A stretch of 64,000 bases of DNA from the NCBI RefSeq assembly GCF_000964425.1, contig NZ_BANF01000039.1:1-64000 (forward strand), in the 5' to 3' direction. Under the pieces are notes generated by a model. It did not search any database and was not told the origin of the DNA. It worked only from the letters and a program-made list of their open reading frames with translations. Made by a program: the position numbers and the translations under genes. The stretch comes from Komagataeibacter intermedius TF2 (GTDB lineage: Bacteria > Pseudomonadota > Alphaproteobacteria > Acetobacterales > Acetobacteraceae). Shown here one piece after another: positions 26,505 to 35,195 of the stretch (positions within the stretch are counted from its first letter, which is position 1; each line of letters begins with the position of its first letter).

Positions 26505-27461
26505 ATGCTGCGCCGGATTGATTCCTTCCTTGCCTGCCTGCTGGCCACCGTGGCGCTGGCAAGCGTGCTGCCCTGTCGCGGGGATGGGGTCAGGGTTTTC
26601 AATATCCTTGCCATCATCATGATCGCGAACATGTTTTTCCTGCAGGGCGCGCGCCTGTCCCGTCGCGCGGTCATGGAGGGAATGCTGGGATGGCGACTCC
26701 ATCTTGCCATCCTGTCATGCACGTTTGTCATGTTTCCCCTGCTGGGCATGGCGCTGCAGGCTGCACTGCCGGGCATGCTGGATGCGTCCATGTGGACAGG
26801 CGTGCTGTTCCTGTGCTGCCTGCCGTCAACAGTACAGTCATCCATCGCCTTTACCTCGATTGCACGGGGCAATGTGGCCGCCGCCATCTGTTCGGCCACG
26901 CTGTCCAACATACTGGGCATTTTCCTGACGCCACTTCTGGTGGGGATCGTGTTCGGCCGACATGCCACGGGTGGTGGCGGCGGGATCACGCCCATCGTGC
27001 TGCAGCTGCTGGTCCCCTTCATCGCGGGGCAGGTGGCCCAGCCATGGATCGGGGCATGGGCGCACAGGCATAAGAAGCTGCTGTCCTTTTCCGACCGGGG
27101 ATCGATCCTCGTGGTGGTCTATACCGCCTTTAGCGAGGCCGTGACGCAGGGGCTGTGGCACCGCCTGCCGCCGCTGCAGCTTGGCCGGGTAGGGCTGGTG
27201 GATGCCGGACTGCTGGCGATCGTGCTGGGGCTGACCATGCTGGCGGGGCGACTGTGCCGCTTTCCCCGCGCCGACCGGATCGCCATCATATTCTGCGGGT
27301 CAAAGAAATCTCTGGCATCAGGCGTTCCGATTGCCAGCGTACTGTTTTCGCCCGGCGATGTCGGACTGATTGTCATGCCACTCATGATCTACCATCAGGT
27401 CCAGCTTTTCGTATGCGCCACCCTGGCGCGACGCATGGGCGCGGAAGGGGATGGAGACTGA
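26505..27461 (+). CDS. Bile acid:sodium symporter family protein (SLC10A7/YfeH-like)
   Basis: This 318-aa protein with about 9-10 membrane helices belongs to the SLC10A7 branch of the bile-acid/sodium symporter superfamily. Diagnostic segments are FFLQGARLSRRAV (about residue 44), CCLPSTVQSSIAFTSIARGN (about 104) and the C-terminal GSKKSLASGVPIA and LIVMPLMIYHQVQLFVCA blocks. The conserved polar residues in the two crossover helices are kept. The substrate in bacteria is unknown. A PLP decarboxylase gene follows 100 bases downstream on the same strand. Confidence 0.9.
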   Translation: MLRRIDSFLACLLATVALASVLPCRGDGVRVFNILAIIMIANMFFLQGARLSRRAVMEGMLGWRLHLAILSCTFVMFPLLGMALQAALPGMLDASMWTGVLFLCCLPSTVQSSIAFTSIARGNVAAAICSATLSNILGIFLTPLLVGIVFGRHATGGGGGITPIVLQLLVPFIAGQVAQPWIGAWAHRHKKLLSFSDRGSILVVVYTAFSEAVTQGLWHRLPPLQLGRVGLVDAGLLAIVLGLTMLAGRLCRFPRADRIAIIFCGSKKSLASGVPIASVLFSPGDVGLIVMPLMIYHQVQLFVCATLARRMGAEGDGD

Positions 27462-27561
27462 TTGCATCCTTTCCCCCTCGCGCCCACACGCGCGGCCCGG
27501 TATGTAGGGCACGCCAGACAGGCCAGATGGGCCTTGCAACCGCAGGATATGGTGGAGAGAG

Positions 27562-28995
27562 ATGACAGGACTGGATCCGGACAACTGGGATGGGCTGCGC
27601 GCCCTGGGCCATCAGATGGTGGACGACATGATCGACCGCCTGTCCACCCTGCGTGACCGCCCGGTCTGGCAACCCATGCCCGACGCGCTGCGTGCGCGGC
27701 TTCGCACCGGCCTGCCGCATGATCCCACCCCGCCGGAAGCGCTGTACGCCCGTTTTCGTGAACTGGTCGAACCCTATTCCACCGGCAACGTGCATCCCGG
27801 TTTCATGGGCTGGGTGCATGGCGGGGGCACGGCAGTTGGCATGCTGTCGGAACTGCTGGTTGGCGGGCTGAACGCAAATTGCGGCGGCCGCGACCATGCC
27901 CCGATCGAGGTCGAACGCGAGGTCATCCGCTGGGCTGCGGAAATGTGCGGCTTTCCCGACACCACCACAGGGCTGCTGGTGACCGGGTCGTCCATGGCGA
28001 ACATGATTGCCGTCATTACTGCCAGCCGCGCCGTGCCCGACGGGCTGGACATGCGGGCAGAGGGCGTGGGCACGCGCAGGCTGGCGGGATATGCCGCCGC
28101 GACCGCGCATGGCTGTATTTCACGGGCGTTCGACCTGACCGGCCTTGGCACCAACGCGCTGCGCGTGATCCCGGTGGATGCAGACAACCGCATGATCCTG
28201 CCTGAACTGGAGCGTGCCATTGCCCTCGACCGCGCGGCGGGGCTGGAACCGTTCATGGTGATCGGCACGGCAGGCACGGTGGATACCGGGGCGATCGACG
28301 ACCTGAGCGCCCTGGCCGATATCGCGGCGCGTGAAAAGATCTGGTTCCATGTCGACGGCGCATTCGGCGCACTGGCCATGCTGTCCGATACGCTGCGGCC
28401 CGGCCTGCGCGGACTGGAACGCGCGGACAGCGTGGCCTTCGATTTCCATAAATGGGCGCAGGTGCAGTACGACGCGGGCTGCATCCTTGTCCGCCGCCCC
28501 GGTGCGCAGGCCGCGGCCTTCGCGCAGTCGCGCGCCTACCTTGCGCGTGAGGACCGGGGCCTTGCCACCAATGCGCCATGGTACTGCGACCTCGGCCCCG
28601 ACCTGTCACGTGGTTTCCGCGCGCTAAAGGTGTGGATGACGCTGGGCACCTATGGCGCGGATGGCATGGGCCGGATGATCGCCAACTGCTGCGCCATCGC
28701 CCGGCACCTTGCCACACGTATCAAGGCCAATCCACGCCTGGAACTGCTGGCCCCGGTTACGCTGAACATCGTGTGCTTCCGCATCATCGCCCCCGTGTCC
28801 GACCTTGACCATTTCAACGGGGAGGTGGTGAAGGACCTGCATGAAAGCGGGATCGCGGCCCCTTCGACCACCATCATCAACGGGCACAAGGCCATCCGCG
28901 CGGCCATCGTCAACCACCGCACAACCAATGTGGATGTGGATCACATGCTGGACGCGCTGCTGGACCTTGCGGACCGCAGGCTGACGGCGGGCTAA
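27562..28995 (+). CDS. PLP-dependent group II amino acid decarboxylase
   Basis: This 477-aa enzyme has the aromatic-L-amino-acid/glutamate decarboxylase fold. The PLP lysine lies in FDFHKWAQVQ (about residue 296), the cofactor Asp in HVDGAFGAL (about 266), and HPGFMGWVHGGG (about 74) is the typical N-terminal substrate/PLP region. TGSSMANMIA marks the phosphate-binding loop. The substrate could be an aromatic amino acid or another L-amino acid; sequence alone does not decide. AGAGA precedes the ATG. A full-length dispersed repeat lies in the gap to the converging cobT. Confidence 0.88.
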   Translation: MTGLDPDNWDGLRALGHQMVDDMIDRLSTLRDRPVWQPMPDALRARLRTGLPHDPTPPEALYARFRELVEPYSTGNVHPGFMGWVHGGGTAVGMLSELLVGGLNANCGGRDHAPIEVEREVIRWAAEMCGFPDTTTGLLVTGSSMANMIAVITASRAVPDGLDMRAEGVGTRRLAGYAAATAHGCISRAFDLTGLGTNALRVIPVDADNRMILPELERAIALDRAAGLEPFMVIGTAGTVDTGAIDDLSALADIAAREKIWFHVDGAFGALAMLSDTLRPGLRGLERADSVAFDFHKWAQVQYDAGCILVRRPGAQAAAFAQSRAYLAREDRGLATNAPWYCDLGPDLSRGFRALKVWMTLGTYGADGMGRMIANCCAIARHLATRIKANPRLELLAPVTLNIVCFRIIAPVSDLDHFNGEVVKDLHESGIAAPSTTIINGHKAIRAAIVNHRTTNVDVDHMLDALLDLADRRLTAG

Positions 28996-29011
28996 AATGC
29001 TGTTGACAGAA

Positions 29012-29098
29012 AAATAGGATTTCTGGACGCCGCCTTTTTTCAAAAAGGTGGCGCTTTCCGAAGCTTTTTGAAAAAAGCTGCACCAGAAACTTCTTTTC
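29012..29098. repeat. Dispersed palindromic repeat, full-length multi-hairpin copy
   Basis: An outer stem TTTCTGG (29020-29026) / CCAGAAA (29083-29089) encloses two hairpins: GCCGCCTTTTTT with AAAAAGGTGGC (29028-29053) and AGCTTTTT with AAAAAAGCT (29062-29081). The whole could fold into a three-way junction in RNA or a cruciform in DNA. It fills the gap between the converging PLP decarboxylase and cobT. It is the best-preserved copy of the element seen in six places in this window. Confidence 0.8.
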
Positions 29099-29156
29099 AG
29101 GGCATTCCGCAGGCAGGCTTAAAAAAGCCCCCCATGAACCGGGGCGGGGCAGGGGC

Positions 29157-31052
29157 CTAACCGCCGCGCCTGCGGCCGCGCGTGGCTTCTTCCTCAAACA
29201 GTTCGGACAGCTTCTTCATCATCGTGCCGCCCAGTTCCTCGGGGTCGGTAATGGTCACGGCACGGCGGTAATACCGTGTCACGTCATGGCCGATGCCAAT
29301 GGCCAGCAGTTCGGTACTGGTGCGGTTTTCAATATGTGCGATGACCTCGCGCAGGTGATTTTCCAGATATGATCCCGGATTGGCCGACAGCGTACTGTCA
29401 TCCACCGGCGCGCCATCGGAAATCACCATAAGGATACGCCTGCCTTCCGCACGCGTGGCCAGACGCCGCTGCGCCCACAGCAGGGCCTCGCCATCAATGT
29501 TTTCCTTCAGCAGCCCTTCGCGCAGCATCAGACCAAGATTGCGCCGTGCGCGCCGCCACGGCATGTCGGCGGCCTTGTAGATGATATGCCGCAGGTCATT
29601 CAGCCGCCCGGGATTTTCGGGCTTGCCTTCCTGCGTCCACAGCTCCCGGCTGCGCCCCCCTTTCCACGCACGGGTGGTAAAGCCCAGCACTTCCACCTTC
29701 ACAGCGCAGCGTTCCAGCGTGCGGGCAAGGATATCGCCACACATGGCGGCCACTGAAATCGGCCGCCCGCGCATGGACCCCGAATTGTCGATCAGCAGGG
29801 TGACGACCGTATCACGGAAATCGGTATCGCGTTCGCGCTTGTACGACAGGGACAGCATGGGATTGACCACGATGCGCGACAGGCGGCCTGCGTCAAGCAT
29901 CCCCTCTTCAAGGTCGAATTCCCACGCCCGCGTCTGCTGCGCCATAAGCTTGCGCTGCAACCGGTTGGCCAGCTTGGACACCACGCCCTGCATGCTGACA
30001 AGCTGCTGGTCCAGCGTCTGGCGCAGGCGGAACAGTTCTTCCGCATCGCACAGGTCTTCGGCGGCGATTTCCTCGTCATACACGGTGGTGAATGCATGAT
30101 AGGACGGGGGAACGTCTTCCTCTTCCGCCGCGTCCTCACCCGGGCCGCCCGCTTCTTCCGACCCGCTGGCCGATCCGCCCTGCTCCCCGTCATCGGGGTC
30201 TTCATCACCAGCACCCGTGCCTTGGGACATCTGCATGGGCAGGGAATTGTCGTCTTCCTCCGGCCCTTCGTCCTGTGGTTCGGGCGTCGCGTCGTCTGTC
30301 TGTTCCTCGTCCTCGCTGCTGGCGGCCTCCGCTTCGGCCGTGCCATCGTCGGCCGCCTCATCGGGCGTGGTTTCCTGCTGCATCAGGTCGCATGCCATAA
30401 GCAGCCTGCGCGCGGCCTGCGCGAAATCATGCTGGCTGTCCTGACGCGCCACCATTTCATCCAGCGCCCGCAGGGCGGCAGGCGGCAGATCATCGGACCA
30501 CGCATTCATAAGGGCACGCATGGATGCGGGCAGGGGACGGCCGGACATCCGCTCACGCGCAAGCAGGCCGAGGGCAAGCGGCGTGGGCAGCTTTGTGTGG
30601 CTGGACAGGCGGTCCAGCCCCATATCCGCGCATTCCTGCGCCAGGCGGGCATCAAGGTTGGCGGCGACACCTGCCATGTGACGCGCCCCAAGGCTTTCGA
30701 CACGCGCCTGTTCCAGCACATCATACACTTCGCGCGCTTCGCCCGCGGGGGGCATGGCGCTGGCATGAAGCGCCACGTCATGATGGCGCAGGCGCAGGGC
30801 GGCGGAATCGGCCGCGCCGCGCATGCGGGTCATGTCCGCATCCGTCATCTGCCGCGAGGGCTGGGGCAGGCGGACATGCGTGCCGGTAACCGACGCCCCG
30901 GACGGCACCGGCCCGTTGAGGAACGAGACCTCGGCCTGTGCGTGGCCGCCCAGCGCGCGTACGGCGCCAACCGTCGCGCGCTTGAAGCCTTCGGCCCGAC
31001 GGGCGTCCTGCCCGGCCTGTGGGGTAGGAGGTTTTTTCCGGTTTTCACGCAT
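29157..31052 (-). CDS. cobT: Cobaltochelatase subunit CobT
   Basis: This 631-aa protein is the VWA-domain partner of the AAA+ CobS in the aerobic cobaltochelatase that inserts cobalt into hydrogenobyrinic acid diamide. The N-terminal domain is followed by a strongly acidic low-complexity region (about residues 240-310, many D/E runs) and a C-terminal integrin-I-like domain with the MIDAS motif [10 protein letters not shown] (about 425). Together CobS and CobT form the ATP-driven chaperone ring for CobN. It is 18 bases after cobS in the same direction. CobN is not in the window. Confidence 0.95.
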   Translation of the reverse strand: MRENRKKPPTPQAGQDARRAEGFKRATVGAVRALGGHAQAEVSFLNGPVPSGASVTGTHVRLPQPSRQMTDADMTRMRGAADSAALRLRHHDVALHASAMPPAGEAREVYDVLEQARVESLGARHMAGVAANLDARLAQECADMGLDRLSSHTKLPTPLALGLLARERMSGRPLPASMRALMNAWSDDLPPAALRALDEMVARQDSQHDFAQAARRLLMACDLMQQETTPDEAADDGTAEAEAASSEDEEQTDDATPEPQDEGPEEDDNSLPMQMSQGTGAGDEDPDDGEQGGSASGSEEAGGPGEDAAEEEDVPPSYHAFTTVYDEEIAAEDLCDAEELFRLRQTLDQQLVSMQGVVSKLANRLQRKLMAQQTRAWEFDLEEGMLDAGRLSRIVVNPMLSLSYKRERDTDFRDTVVTLLIDNSGSMRGRPISVAAMCGDILARTLERCAVKVEVLGFTTRAWKGGRSRELWTQEGKPENPGRLNDLRHIIYKAADMPWRRARRNLGLMLREGLLKENIDGEALLWAQRRLATRAEGRRILMVISDGAPVDDSTLSANPGSYLENHLREVIAHIENRTSTELLAIGIGHDVTRYYRRAVTITDPEELGGTMMKKLSELFEEEATRGRRRGG

Positions 31053-31070
31053 GCCGTGCCTGCCCTGTCA

Positions 31071-32096
31071 TCAGCCTCTGGGCGCCAGCGGACTGGCGTT
31101 GAAGCAGCGCTGGTAATATTCCGCCACCGTCGGGCGCTCCGCCTCGTCACATTTGTTGAGGAAGGTAACGCGGAATGCGAAGGCAAGATCGTTGAAGATA
31201 CGATAGTTCTCGGCCCAGCTTATGACCGTGCGCGGCGACATGACGGTGGAAATATCCCCTGCAATGAAGCCTGAACGCGTCAGGTCCGCCAGTGCGACCA
31301 TGCTTTCCACCCGCCTGCGCCCGGCTTCGTCCTTTTTGGGGTCGATGCCCATCTTGGCCAGCACGATGGCCGTTTCCTGCGCATGGGGCAGGTAATTCAG
31401 CGTGGTGACAATGTTCCAGCGGTCCATCTGGCCCTGGTTGATCTGCTGCGTGCCATGGTACAGCCCCGTGGTATCGCCCAGGCCGACCGTATTGGCGGTC
31501 GCGAACAGGCGGAAGAAGGGATGCGGGCGGATCACGCGGTTCTGGTCAAGAAGCGTCAGGTGCCCCTCGATTTCCAGAACGCGCTGGATCACGAACATCA
31601 CGTCGGGACGACCGGCATCGTATTCGTCAAACACCAGCGCGCAGGGGTGCTGCAGCCCCCATGGCAGCAGGCCTTCGCGGAATTCGGTGATCTGCTGGCC
31701 GTCTTTCAGCACGATCGCGTCCTTGCCGATCAGGTCGATACGCGAGATATGGCTGTCAAGGTTGATGCGCACGCTGGGCCAGTTCAGCCGCGCCGCGACC
31801 TGCTCGATATGGGATGACTTGCCCGTGCCGTGATAGCCCTGGACCATGACGCGACGGTTGAAGGCAAACCCAGCAAGGATGGCCAGAGTGGTGTCATGGT
31901 CGAATTTGTAGGACGGGTCGATGTCGGGCACATGATCGGTCCGGACCGAGAAGGCGGGCACCTTCATGTCGCTGTCGATACCGAACACGTCCCGCGCCGA
32001 AACCTGCAGGTCAGGGGCGGACACGGCCGAAATATCGGGAAGCGGCGCGCCATTGGCGTCCGCTGCGGCGGTTATCAGGTCTGCGGGTTCGTTCAT
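31071..32096 (-). CDS. cobS: Cobaltochelatase AAA+ subunit CobS
   Basis: This 341-aa AAA+ ATPase of the MoxR/dynein-like branch has Walker [11 protein letters not shown] (about residue 85), Walker [15 protein letters not shown] (about 147) and the sensor region [12 protein letters not shown] (about 188). It forms a hexameric ring with CobT to power cobalt insertion by CobN. The start MNEPADL is chosen because the preceding 21 codons of open frame lack family similarity. It lies between a J-domain gene and cobT, the usual alphaproteobacterial order. Confidence 0.95.
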   Translation of the reverse strand: MNEPADLITAAADANGAPLPDISAVSAPDLQVSARDVFGIDSDMKVPAFSVRTDHVPDIDPSYKFDHDTTLAILAGFAFNRRVMVQGYHGTGKSSHIEQVAARLNWPSVRINLDSHISRIDLIGKDAIVLKDGQQITEFREGLLPWGLQHPCALVFDEYDAGRPDVMFVIQRVLEIEGHLTLLDQNRVIRPHPFFRLFATANTVGLGDTTGLYHGTQQINQGQMDRWNIVTTLNYLPHAQETAIVLAKMGIDPKKDEAGRRRVESMVALADLTRSGFIAGDISTVMSPRTVISWAENYRIFNDLAFAFRVTFLNKCDEAERPTVAEYYQRCFNASPLAPRG

Positions 32097-32245
32097 CTGC
32101 TTTTTCTCGTCCGTCGCTTCATCTGTTCTGGCCCGCCATGACGGCGCAGGGCGCGGCATATCGGGTCATGGAGTATAGGCTGACCTGTAACGATCAGCCA
32201 GTGCACGGTTTCCGCGCCCCCCTGTGAGTTCAGGCGGGTGGCCCG

Positions 32246-32872
32246 TCAGGCGCTGCGGGCCATGCCATCGCGCCCGGCGGTGGCGACAAGGTGGGCACGC
32301 ACCGTGGCATAGGCGATATTGATGCCCTTGAACCGTTCTTCCGCCTTGCGGTCCCCCCCGTTGGTGTCGGGATGGTGCCGGCGCGCAAGGTCCTTGTACC
32401 GGGTCTTGAGTTCGTCCATGGACACCGGCCAGCCAAGGTCCAGCACGCCCAGCGGGTATTTCAGCGCCTGCGGTGCCTCCGCCCGGCTGTCTTCTTCCCG
32501 CCGCTGGCGCGCACGGCTTCGTGCACGCGCCTTTGCAGCGCCCTTCAGCAGGTCGAGCGGGTCAAGCACCTCCTCCTCGCTGAAGGCATGGGCGGCGCTG
32601 CCCTGTCCCAGTTTCCATGATGGCCGGTTCCATGACGTATCGGCACGGATATGCGCCTCGATCTGGCCGGGGGTCATGCCGCGGTAGAAGTCCCAGTTCG
32701 CGTTGTATTCCCGGACATGCTGGAGGCAGAACCAGAAATACTTGTTCAGCGCATCGCGCGAACGCGGGGCGCGATAACCCGCCGGCTGGTCGCAGCCATG
32801 CATGTCACAGCAGCGGTCAGGCGCGTCGGGTTCGGGGTCAAAGGCGCGATGCCGGGTGTTCCTTCTCTTCAT
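32246..32872 (-). CDS. J-domain (DnaJ-class) protein
   Basis: This 208-aa protein has a C-terminal J domain (about residues 148-205) with the HPD tripeptide in RRHHPDTNGGD, preceded by DELKTRYKDLA. The N-terminal half contains a Cys-rich segment (CCDMHGCDQPAGYRAP) and an aromatic-rich WFCLQHVREYNANWDFYRGM stretch typical of the alphaproteobacterial J-domain proteins beside cobS. It should stimulate a DnaK-type Hsp70. The start is placed at the second Met of MMKRRNTR. It is divergent from bolA. Confidence 0.88.
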   Translation of the reverse strand: MKRRNTRHRAFDPEPDAPDRCCDMHGCDQPAGYRAPRSRDALNKYFWFCLQHVREYNANWDFYRGMTPGQIEAHIRADTSWNRPSWKLGQGSAAHAFSEEEVLDPLDLLKGAAKARARSRARQRREEDSRAEAPQALKYPLGVLDLGWPVSMDELKTRYKDLARRHHPDTNGGDRKAEERFKGINIAYATVRAHLVATAGRDGMARSA

Positions 32873-32954
32873 CATTGTCGTTATGTGCGCCTGTTCATGC
32901 TTCGTGCAAGAGCGAAGCTGTGCAATGAATGATCCCGCTATCATGGAGCCGCCA

Positions 32955-33269
32955 ATGGAACAGCAAGCAACCGGCCGGGCCGGACGGATCGAACGCATCA
33001 TACGCGAACATCTCGCCCCTGTGGAACTGCGCATACATGACGACAGCGCCCGCCACGCCCATCACGTCCATGTGCGCGATAATGGCGTACAGGCGGGGGA
33101 AAGCCACTACAACGTGCTGATTGTCAGCCCTGCATTCGACCAGATGGGCCGGGTGCAGCGATCGCGCATGGTGCATGACCTTCTGGCGGAAGAGTTCGCG
33201 GGCGGCATGCATGCCCTGTCGCTCGTGCTGCGCACGCCACACGAACAGGCCCGGATGGACGCGGCATGA
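32955..33269 (+). CDS. bolA: BolA family protein
   Basis: This 104-aa protein of the BolA fold usually partners monothiol glutaredoxins through a shared [2Fe-2S] cluster and influences stress responses. The core is ELRIHDDSARHAHH (about residues 29-42), then GESHYNVLIVSPAF, RSRMVHDLLAEEF and the HALSLVLRTP ending, where the invariant His is kept. Start ATG 32955 has GGAG nine bases upstream; ATG 32943 or 32925 would add a short unsupported extension. It overlaps lolA by four bases. Confidence 0.9.
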   Translation: MEQQATGRAGRIERIIREHLAPVELRIHDDSARHAHHVHVRDNGVQAGESHYNVLIVSPAFDQMGRVQRSRMVHDLLAEEFAGGMHALSLVLRTPHEQARMDAA

Positions 33270-33892
33270 AGCCCGCCTTTCCCTTCGCCACGCGGCGGCT
33301 GATGATGGGCGGCCTGCTGACCCTGCTGGCCGCATGCGCCGGCGCCCCCGTGCAGCAGGCGCCCGACCAGCAGGCGGACATCGCGCGGGTCGAGGCCTAT
33401 CTCAATACCTCGAACGGGCTGCAGGCCAATTTCGTTCAGACATGGCCCGATGGCGGAAAGGGGCAGGGGGTCATGCATTACGATCCGGGCCGCCTGCGGC
33501 TGGATTACGAAACGCCGGGATCGATGAAGCTGGTTGCGGCCAGCGGGCACCTTCTGTTCGTGGACCACCGCCGCGAATCGGTCACCCGCATGTCGCTGGG
33601 CCACCAGCCGCTTGGCCTGCTGCTGGAACAGCCCGTGCGCCTGTCGGGACAGATCGCGGTGACGGCGGTGCAGCACGGGCAGAACAGCCTGCAGGTTTCG
33701 CTGGCGCGGCGCGACAGCGAATCACAGGGGATCCTGACGCTTGGCTTTTCCGATATCGGCGGCAGGCTGTCGCTGCTGGTGATCGAGATGACGGATGTGG
33801 AACGCCAGCACATCCGCCTCGACCTGACCGACACCTCAGTCAGCGGCCAGTCATGGCCTGACGCGATGTTTACCCTGTCGGCCAGCAACTAG
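33266..33892 (+). CDS. lolA: LolA-like outer-membrane lipoprotein carrier, with lipobox
   Basis: This 208-aa protein of the LolA/LolB fold begins its mature core at VEAYLNTSNGLQANFVQTW and continues with YDPGRLRLDYETPG, matching periplasmic lipoprotein chaperones. The N-terminus RRLMMGGLLTLLAACAG contains a twin arginine and a lipobox (L-A-A-C at about residues 21-24), which would make it a lipoprotein rather than the soluble carrier usual for LolA. It could be an anchored LolA variant or a LolA/LolB hybrid. The start overlaps the bolA stop (ATGA). It converges on lipB with three bases between stops. Confidence 0.83.
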   Translation: MKPAFPFATRRLMMGGLLTLLAACAGAPVQQAPDQQADIARVEAYLNTSNGLQANFVQTWPDGGKGQGVMHYDPGRLRLDYETPGSMKLVAASGHLLFVDHRRESVTRMSLGHQPLGLLLEQPVRLSGQIAVTAVQHGQNSLQVSLARRDSESQGILTLGFSDIGGRLSLLVIEMTDVERQHIRLDLTDTSVSGQSWPDAMFTLSASN

Positions 33893-33895
33893 ACG

Positions 33896-34588
33896 TTACC
33901 CGGCGCGTGGGCCGCCCCCCAGCGTGCCGGGAATCGGGCCGAAGCATTCGGGCCACGTGGCCGCAAGGGCCGCGTCAACTTCGTCCATGCTGATGGCCTT
34001 TCCCAGCTTCGCCAGGCTGGTGACGCCGTATTCGCTGATGCCGCAGGGCACGATTCCGCCAAAATCGCTGAGGTCAGGGGCGACGTTGATCGCGATTCCA
34101 TGCCAGCTGACCCAGCGCGAGACACGCACGCCAATGGCCGCGATCTTTTCCTCGCGCCCCGTGGCGGGATCGACTACCCAGACCCCGATGCGATCCGCGC
34201 GGCGTTCACCGGCCACGCCAAACCGGCGCAATGTACGGATGATCCATTCTTCCAGCGTGTGAACATAGGCCCGCAGGTCGCGCGCTGGCGCCATGCCGTG
34301 CGCCCGGGTCAGGTCCAGCATGGCATAGGCCACCCGCTGCCCCGGCCCGTGATACGTCCACTGCCCGCCGCGCCCGGCGGGGTAGGTGGGATAGCCACGC
34401 GGGTTGAACAGGTCCGAATCCTTGGCCGATGTCCCTGCAGTATAGGTGGGGGGGTGCTCCAGCAGCCAGACGCGTTCAGGCAGGCTGCCGTCGCGTATGC
34501 CACGGGCCTGAGCCTCCATTTCCGCCAGCGCGGTGGGGTAGGGCACCAGATTTGCCGCCCTGTGCCATAAAAACTCGTTTTCAGTCAT
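33896..34588 (-). CDS. lipB: Octanoyl-[acyl-carrier-protein] transferase LipB
   Basis: This 230-aa enzyme transfers octanoate from ACP to lipoyl-dependent proteins, the first step of protein lipoylation. Visible motifs are [14 protein letters not shown] (about residue 43), [17 protein letters not shown] (about 72) with the substrate-binding RGG and H, and [15 protein letters not shown] (about 177) with the catalytic Cys. Lys in [17 protein letters not shown] is also present. MTENEFL at 34588 is chosen over a start six codons upstream because of the GGAAGG spacing. A tRNA-Leu gene lies on the opposite strand upstream. Confidence 0.94.
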   Translation of the reverse strand: MTENEFLWHRAANLVPYPTALAEMEAQARGIRDGSLPERVWLLEHPPTYTAGTSAKDSDLFNPRGYPTYPAGRGGQWTYHGPGQRVAYAMLDLTRAHGMAPARDLRAYVHTLEEWIIRTLRRFGVAGERRADRIGVWVVDPATGREEKIAAIGVRVSRWVSWHGIAINVAPDLSDFGGIVPCGISEYGVTSLAKLGKAISMDEVDAALAATWPECFGPIPGTLGGGPRAG

Positions 34589-34666
34589 TGCCCACGGGCC
34601 TTCCATCGGTTATACGCCCCTTCATCGTCATGACGGTATCGCCCAGTCGATCATCGTTGTCACGTT

Positions 34667-34752
34667 GCGGCCATGGCGGAATGGTAGACGCGCAAGCTTG
34701 AGGTGCTTGTGGGGGAAACCCCGTGGAAGTTCGAGTCTTCTTGGCCGCACCA
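34667..34752 (+). tRNA. tRNA-Leu (anticodon GAG)
   Basis: A complete class II tRNA: acceptor stem GCGGCCA / TGGCCGC, anticodon stem CAAGC / GCTTG around the loop TTGAGGT giving anticodon GAG, a long variable arm GGGG-GAAA-CCCC, T-loop TTCGAGT, and an encoded 3' CCA at 34750-34752. It reads the leucine codons CUC and CUU. Confidence 0.96.
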
Positions 34753-35195
34753 ACCTGATTTTCCTGAAAATTGGCGAAACGGTCCACCTCCCCCATCGGG
34801 GCAGGCTGTCCGTGCGTACCTGCGTCTATGGACGGCAGGCGTCCCGCAGTCGGAAAATGGCCAGCTTCACACATGTGGCATGCAGGGGCGACATGGGGCC
34901 GGATGCCTTATGTCATAAAAAAGTCACAATATTTCCGCATAAACGGCAGGTATCTACCTCAGATGATATGAACATCCACAGGCAACCTGACGCACTGCGC
35001 GAATGGTTACAAAAGGTGTCATATCGGCAGCGGGTGCTGGCGTGCTGGAGGAATCGTGATTTAAATCATGTTTGGTCCTGATAAAGCACGCTACATCATT
35101 GCCATCTGGTAACACCCTGTTACCTGTTTTCATTATGGAAACGGGGCATCAGTCGGTATTGCCTGTTTCTGTCATGCATCTTGAGGTAAATATTA
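34753..35195. other. Intergenic region between tRNA-Leu and galU
   Basis: This 443-bp gap holds no frame with recognisable protein character. The right half (about 34915-35195) is AT-rich and contains the perfect inverted repeat at 35108-35124 and the galU ribosome-binding site GAGG at 35183-35186. I see no RNA gene. Confidence 0.5.
35108..35124. promoter_or_regulatory. Perfect inverted repeat upstream of galU (candidate operator)
   Basis: GGTAACA (35108-35114) and TGTTACC (35118-35124) form a perfect 7-bp inverted repeat with a CCC spacer, centred 80 bases before the galU start. The size and spacing suit a dimeric regulator. No T-run follows, so termination is unlikely. Confidence 0.45.

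Noticed and set aside
34665-35081. Open frame running through tRNA-Leu and the following gap
   Set aside because: It crosses a complete tRNA gene and has no protein-like composition or ribosome-binding site.
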